The notes under the pieces: model-generated | The model's database searches: none | What the model was told of the DNA's origin: nothing | The model's input: only the letters and a program-made list of their open reading frames with translations | Shown here: positions 31,897 through 34,872 of the stretch, one piece after another | How positions within the stretch are numbered: position 1 is the first letter of the stretch | Layout: each line of letters starts with the position of its first letter | Translations under genes and position numbers: made by a program | Assembly: GCA_964511535.1 (NCBI GenBank) | Contig: CAZEFW010000097.1 | Location: 1 to 34,872, forward strand | Length of the DNA: 34,872 bases | DNA from: CAZCFB01 sp964511535 | Lineage (GTDB): Bacteria; Myxococcota_A; Polyangia; GCA-2747355; CAZCFB01 | Reading direction: 5' to 3'

Positions 31897-31924
31897 CCGG
31901 GTGCGGGATTTCGGGGGGCCGATT

Positions 31925-32632
31925 TCACTCCCTGGACAGTTGGTCGAGCAGGAACTCGAAGCAGCTCCGGATCGAGCCGTTGGCAGCGTAGTCCTTCGAG
32001 CTGTGGGCCCCCGGCCCTGATATGACCCTGGCGCCAAAACGCTGTCCAACTGCCCTGGCTTCGATGTCGGTTTGAACCTGATCGTTGGCATTGCGATAGA
32101 GGAGCATGGCCAGCGGCTCGAGCCCTTCGTTCGGGCGGTATCTGAGGAGATCTTCATTCTCCTCCATGGCCTTCAGGATCCCGGCGCCGCCGTAGACGGC
32201 CACGGCGCGGGCCTCGGCGATGGCGGCCACATGGCACGCGGAGCTGCCGCCGGCGGAGTGGCCGATGCACCCGGTTGAGGTGGGGGGGTGGCCCAGGGCG
32301 GGTGTGAGGTCGTCGTCCAGGTGATTCACCATCCAGTCCGGTCCATCGTCGCCCGTGTCCACCGGGCAGGGACAGACGATGAGGTCCACACGCTCCGGGG
32401 GATGAGTCATCCCTTGCAGGGCCGCGCAGAACTGTTCCAGAAGCAAGTCAGGCCGGGTGCGGCGGCGCGCCTCGTACTCCTTCACCTCGATGGAGCCGCC
32501 AATGTGAAGAACCAGGGGGCCAGCCGTTGGCGGCTCCTGTTGTCCGAACCGGTACAGGTGCGCATATGGCGAAACCCGCCCGGCTTCGCGGTCGAAATCG
32601 AGGAGTCTGTAGCTGTGCTCGATACCTGGCAT
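31925..32632 (-). CDS. Alpha/beta-hydrolase-fold protein
   Basis: This 235-residue soluble protein has the nucleophile elbow GHSAGG with Ser126. The other triad members are probably Asp184 in RNANDQVQ and His210 in GPGAHSSKDY, both at the expected positions near the C-terminus. This is the layout of dienelactone hydrolase and small esterase-type enzymes that act on ester or lactone bonds. The substrate is unknown. The ATG at 32632 has an AAGGGAGG Shine-Dalgarno. No signal peptide is present. Base composition is slightly less GC-biased than that of its neighbours, and the region upstream holds a repeat element, so this could be a later arrival. That last point is only a hint. Confidence 0.83.
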   Translation of the reverse strand: MPGIEHSYRLLDFDREAGRVSPYAHLYRFGQQEPPTAGPLVLHIGGSIEVKEYEARRRTRPDLLLEQFCAALQGMTHPPERVDLIVCPCPVDTGDDGPDWMVNHLDDDLTPALGHPPTSTGCIGHSAGGSSACHVAAIAEARAVAVYGGAGILKAMEENEDLLRYRPNEGLEPLAMLLYRNANDQVQTDIEARAVGQRFGARVISGPGAHSSKDYAANGSIRSCFEFLLDQLSRE

Positions 32633-33095
32633 TTCAGCCTCCCTTCAGCTGGTGCTCCGGAAATTGACTTGTACGGTCGAAATATTCTCCATGCAGCGGG
32701 TCGTGGAGACAATAGCCGCCCGTCACGGCCATGCTCCTTCAGTCCGGAGCGCGCCACGCATGGAGCGCTTGCGCCGGTGGCCTGGCTGGCGGCTGATGGA
32801 CGATGACAGGAGGGTGTCGCCAAAATGTCATACAGGGGGGTCAGACCCCTCCATATGACATTTTGGCGGGGCAGCGACAGATCTGCCTCGCCGAGCCAGG
32901 GCCAGGGGCATCAAGGCACTTCCACCGCCCATGAGCAGTAATGCGACATGCCCACCAGGTGGCCCCTGGTCGTTGGGGAAGGTACGCGTCAATGTGGCCT
33001 CATTGACGACGTCTGACCTGCCGTCGGATACTTGCCCTCGAACCAGAATCGAGGCCGGACTTCCCATGCATATTCTCGGCAGAATCTCTCCTGTC
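32633..33095. other. 463-base gap with no supported gene
   Basis: I see no convincing coding frame here; the open frames are short and have no start signals. The gap holds the 51-base palindrome described separately and the upstream region of the hydrolase gene. A -10-like TATTCT (33071-33076) could serve the following Cys-rich lipoprotein gene. Confidence 0.6.
32818..32868. repeat. 51-base palindrome, REP/MITE-like element
   Basis: Two perfect 15-base arms (CGCCAAAATGTCATA and its complement) flank an inner palindrome GGGGTC-A-GACCCC, all sharing the centre 32843. Only a few central pairs mismatch. A further TGTCGC (32815-32820) and GCGACA (32874-32879) flank it, offset by about 5 bases. 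Its AT-rich outer arms differ in composition from the neighbouring genes. Long hairpins of this kind with a GGGGTC core are often dispersed copies moved by REP-associated Y1 transposases, but no transposase gene is seen here. Confidence 0.75.
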
Positions 33096-33533
33096 ATGAA
33101 GCCAGATGAGAAGGCGTTCTCCTTCCGCGCGGCCGGCGCATCCCGGCGCCTCCTGGTTTTGACAGCGCTGCTGCTGGCAGCGGGCGGGTGTGGTGACGGC
33201 AGCGGCGGCAACTCGGGCACGACAGGTCATTGCAAGGATTACTGCCAGGCGGCCATGGCCAAGAAATGCAGCTTCGAATACGCCAACTGCTCCAAGACCA
33301 CCATCGCCGACTGCTCGGCGCTGTGCAGCTCCCTGGACGGCCTGACCAGCGTCAGCGGGTGCGGAGCTCTGGAGAGCAAGTTCCAGCAATGCTTCTCCAC
33401 GGCGAAGCTCTGCGACCCTTACGCCACCTGCTCCAAGCAGCTCGACGACTTCGGCGCGTGTATCGACGCCTACTGCATCAGGAACCCCAACGGCACCGGG
33501 TGCCACGAATACAAGATCCAGGTCTGCCTCTGA
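33096..33533 (+). CDS. Cysteine-rich lipoprotein
   Basis: This 145-residue protein has a long charged N-terminus, a hydrophobic core and a signal ending in AAGGC (lipid Cys32). The mature region has 14 more cysteines, enough for seven disulfides, arranged as pairs such as CKDYC, CSALC and CIDAYC. Such modules are frequent in myxobacterial surface lipoproteins of unknown role. The ATG at 33096 is chosen for the signal peptide; an in-frame ATG at 33066 is possible, with a -10-like TATTCT just after it. No Shine-Dalgarno is clear, so the start is uncertain. It resembles the 72-residue lipoprotein at 29144 in style but is not obviously homologous. Confidence 0.72.
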   Translation: MKPDEKAFSFRAAGASRRLLVLTALLLAAGGCGDGSGGNSGTTGHCKDYCQAAMAKKCSFEYANCSKTTIADCSALCSSLDGLTSVSGCGALESKFQQCFSTAKLCDPYATCSKQLDDFGACIDAYCIRNPNGTGCHEYKIQVCL

Positions 33534-33581
33534 ACGCTGGAGCCCTGCTCCGCGGAGTGGCTCACGTCGCCGCGGAGACCC

Positions 33582-33719
33582 TCACGCCTCGAAGAACATC
33601 ACCCGCTCGCCGTGCATTGCCTCGAGGTCCCTGTAGCCCTGCTCCAACAGGGCGGAGACGAAACTCCCCGGGCCGCCGTGCTGGCGCAGCTCCCCGGGCG
33701 TGTCCTGGTTGCACTGCAT
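33582..33719 (-). pseudogene. Possible 3' remnant of a gene
   Basis: A 45-codon minus-strand frame from an ATG at 33719 encodes a protein-like sequence beginning 'MQCNQDTPGELRQHGGPGSF' and ending ERVMFFEA. The same frame remains open and protein-like for about 10 residues further upstream (GRNPVIHLA). There is no Shine-Dalgarno, and upstream the frame turns into low-complexity Arg-rich sequence. It reads like the C-terminus of a truncated gene rather than a complete small gene. I do not recognise the family. Confidence 0.3.
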
Positions 33720-33816
33720 CGCCAGGTGGATCACCGGGTTGCGCCCCGGGCCCCAGCCTGTCCCAACCCTGCGTCCTTGCTTGCGGCGAGGCGCCCCGCG
33801 GGGTCATGCTGGCGCG

Positions 33817-34701
33817 ATGCCCACGCGCCGCCTGAGCTACCTGCTTGCTGCCCTTCCGCAGCTGTTCTGGGCGGGGAACATGATCGTCGGCCGCTGGATG
33901 CACGTGGAGATTCCACCGCTGGCCCTGGCCTTCTGGCGCTGGGCGGCCGCGTCGATGATTCTGCTCCCGGTCGCCTGGAAGCATCTTTGGCCCCGGCGCC
34001 ATCTGCTCCGCGCCCACTGGCGCGCGTTGACCGGGCTGGGGCTGATCGGGGTCACCGGGTTCAACACCATGGTCTACCTGGGGCTGCAGAGCACCACGGC
34101 GGCCAACGCATCAGTGCTGGCCTCCACCACGCCGGTGATCATCGTCGCCCTCTCCTATCTCCTGCTGGGCCAGCGCATCGGCTGGCAAGGGGCGGGCGGC
34201 ATCTTGTTTTCGGGAGCCGGGGTGCTGGTCATCCTGGCCCGGGGACAGCTCGGGGTGCTGTTCGCGCTGAAGTTCAACGCCGGAGACCTTTGGAATACCG
34301 CTGCCAGCGTGCTCTGGGCGCTCTATTCGGTGTGCCTGCGCTGGCGGCCGGCCGGGCTTAGCCCGTTGGGCTTCCTGGCCGTGATCAGCCTCATCGGCGT
34401 GGTCCCCCTTGGGCCGCTGTACCTCTGGGAGCTCGACCATGTCGGCGCCTTCGCCGTGACGGTGGAGACAGTGGGCTCCATCGCCTATCTGGCGCTGTTC
34501 CCGTCGGTGCTGGCGTATGTGCTGTGGAACCGCGCAGTGGAAGACCTGGGCGCCAACCGCTCCGGTCAGATGCTGCATCTCCTGCCAGTATTCGGGACCT
34601 TGCTGGCCGTGATGCTGCTCGGGGAGCGCCTGCATGCCTACCATGGCCTGGGCATCGGATTGATCGCCTTCGGCCTTTGGCTGGCGGACAGGGAGAGTTA
34701 G
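33817..34701 (+). CDS. EamA-family (DMT superfamily) transporter
   Basis: This 294-residue inner-membrane protein has about ten predicted helices in two repeated EamA halves, as in drug/metabolite transporters. Recognisable points are FWAGNMIVGRW near the N-terminus, 'FWRWAAASMILLP', 'YLGLQSTTAANASVLASTTP' at the end of the first half, 'LALFPSVLAYVLWNRAVEDLG' and a late 'LGERLHAYHGLGIGLI'. Family members export amino acids, nucleosides or drugs; the cargo cannot be told from sequence. The ATG at 33817 starts the first helix. No Shine-Dalgarno is visible, and a GC-rich palindrome lies just upstream. It is the last gene of the window, followed by the repeat array. Confidence 0.92.
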   Translation: MPTRRLSYLLAALPQLFWAGNMIVGRWMHVEIPPLALAFWRWAAASMILLPVAWKHLWPRRHLLRAHWRALTGLGLIGVTGFNTMVYLGLQSTTAANASVLASTTPVIIVALSYLLLGQRIGWQGAGGILFSGAGVLVILARGQLGVLFALKFNAGDLWNTAASVLWALYSVCLRWRPAGLSPLGFLAVISLIGVVPLGPLYLWELDHVGAFAVTVETVGSIAYLALFPSVLAYVLWNRAVEDLGANRSGQMLHLLPVFGTLLAVMLLGERLHAYHGLGIGLIAFGLWLADRES

Positions 34702-34717
34702 AAGGATTGCCCAGCGC

Positions 34718-34865
34718 GGATTTCCCCCACCGAGTGGATTTCCCCCACCGCGGATTTCCCACACCGCGTGGATTTCCCCCACCGGGGTTTCCGATTTCCC
34801 CCACCGGGGTTAATTTTTCCCGGATTTCCCCCACCGGGGTTAATTTTTCAGGATTTCCCACACCG
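34718..34865. repeat. Seven-copy interspersed repeat array reaching the window edge
   Basis: The unit GGATTTCCC(C/A)CACCG occurs at 34718, 34736, 34752, 34770, 34792, 34822 and 34851, with start-to-start spacing of 18, 16, 18, 22, 30 and 29 bases. Copies five and six are followed by GGGGTTAATTTTTC. The spacers are too short for CRISPR. The array may continue past the window, so its true length is unknown. Confidence 0.85.
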
Positions 34866-34872
34866 GGGGATT

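Noticed and set aside
32931..33065. Longer start of the Cys-rich lipoprotein at 32931
   Set aside because: It would bury the signal peptide behind 55 or more residues and has no ribosome-binding site.
34718..34872. CRISPR array
   Set aside because: The repeat is 15 bases, the spacers are 1-15 bases and not unique, and no cas gene is present.

Overview
The window is high-GC DNA of the kind seen in Myxococcota (the former Deltaproteobacteria). It is rich in lipoproteins, cysteine-rich exported proteins, TPR proteins, and genes coupled by 4-base overlaps. Assignment to that phylum is inferred from gene content and style; there is no rRNA gene to confirm it. I saw no tRNA, rRNA, CRISPR array or intact insertion sequence. 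Almost all the sequence is coding, and long open frames opposite real genes are by-products of the GC content.

Positions 1-8541 are read leftwards. In transcription order they hold: a thiolase; a lipoprotein with a calcium-binding-type repeat, overlapping a PEGA-domain membrane protein; an operon of a metallo-beta-lactamase-fold hydrolase, a TetR regulator and a short-chain dehydrogenase, with a clear palindromic operator on its promoter; a radical SAM protein; and a Sel1-repeat lipoprotein with 13 evenly built CX7C cysteine pairs. Positions 8655-11770 are read rightwards: a DsbA-like thioredoxin-fold protein, a small unknown gene coupled to it, and a long acidic protein with PilZ-like ends. 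Positions 11780-14592 are read leftwards: an M30-type zinc metalloprotease lipoprotein followed by two small exported proteins.

The centrepiece is 14805-27351, three genes read rightwards and joined by two 4-base overlaps. The first encodes a 1316-residue AsmA-like protein with one N-terminal membrane anchor. The second encodes a lipoprotein whose C-terminal half has the DUF1318/YdbL signature. The third encodes a 2681-residue lipoprotein made of a five-repeat TolB-like propeller, TPR-like helices, what looks like a dead CHAT protease domain, more TPRs, and a CHAT protease domain with its His and Cys in place. The first two genes match the logic of the enterobacterial YdbH-YnbE-YdbL lipid-bridge system. 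A giant CHAT protease-like lipoprotein coupled to such a system is, as far as I know, undescribed, and is the best candidate here for a new system.

Positions 27470-34701 hold a TPR and double cyclic-nucleotide-binding protein, a small Cys-rich lipoprotein, an ATP-grasp-like protein, an arylsulfotransferase-like lipoprotein, an alpha/beta hydrolase, a second Cys-rich lipoprotein and an EamA transporter. Three kinds of non-coding repeat are present: 8-base tandem repeats at two loci, a 51-base palindrome, and a seven-copy array at the right edge. Several genes have a -10-like box only 5-8 bases before the start codon and no Shine-Dalgarno sequence, which suggests leaderless transcripts.
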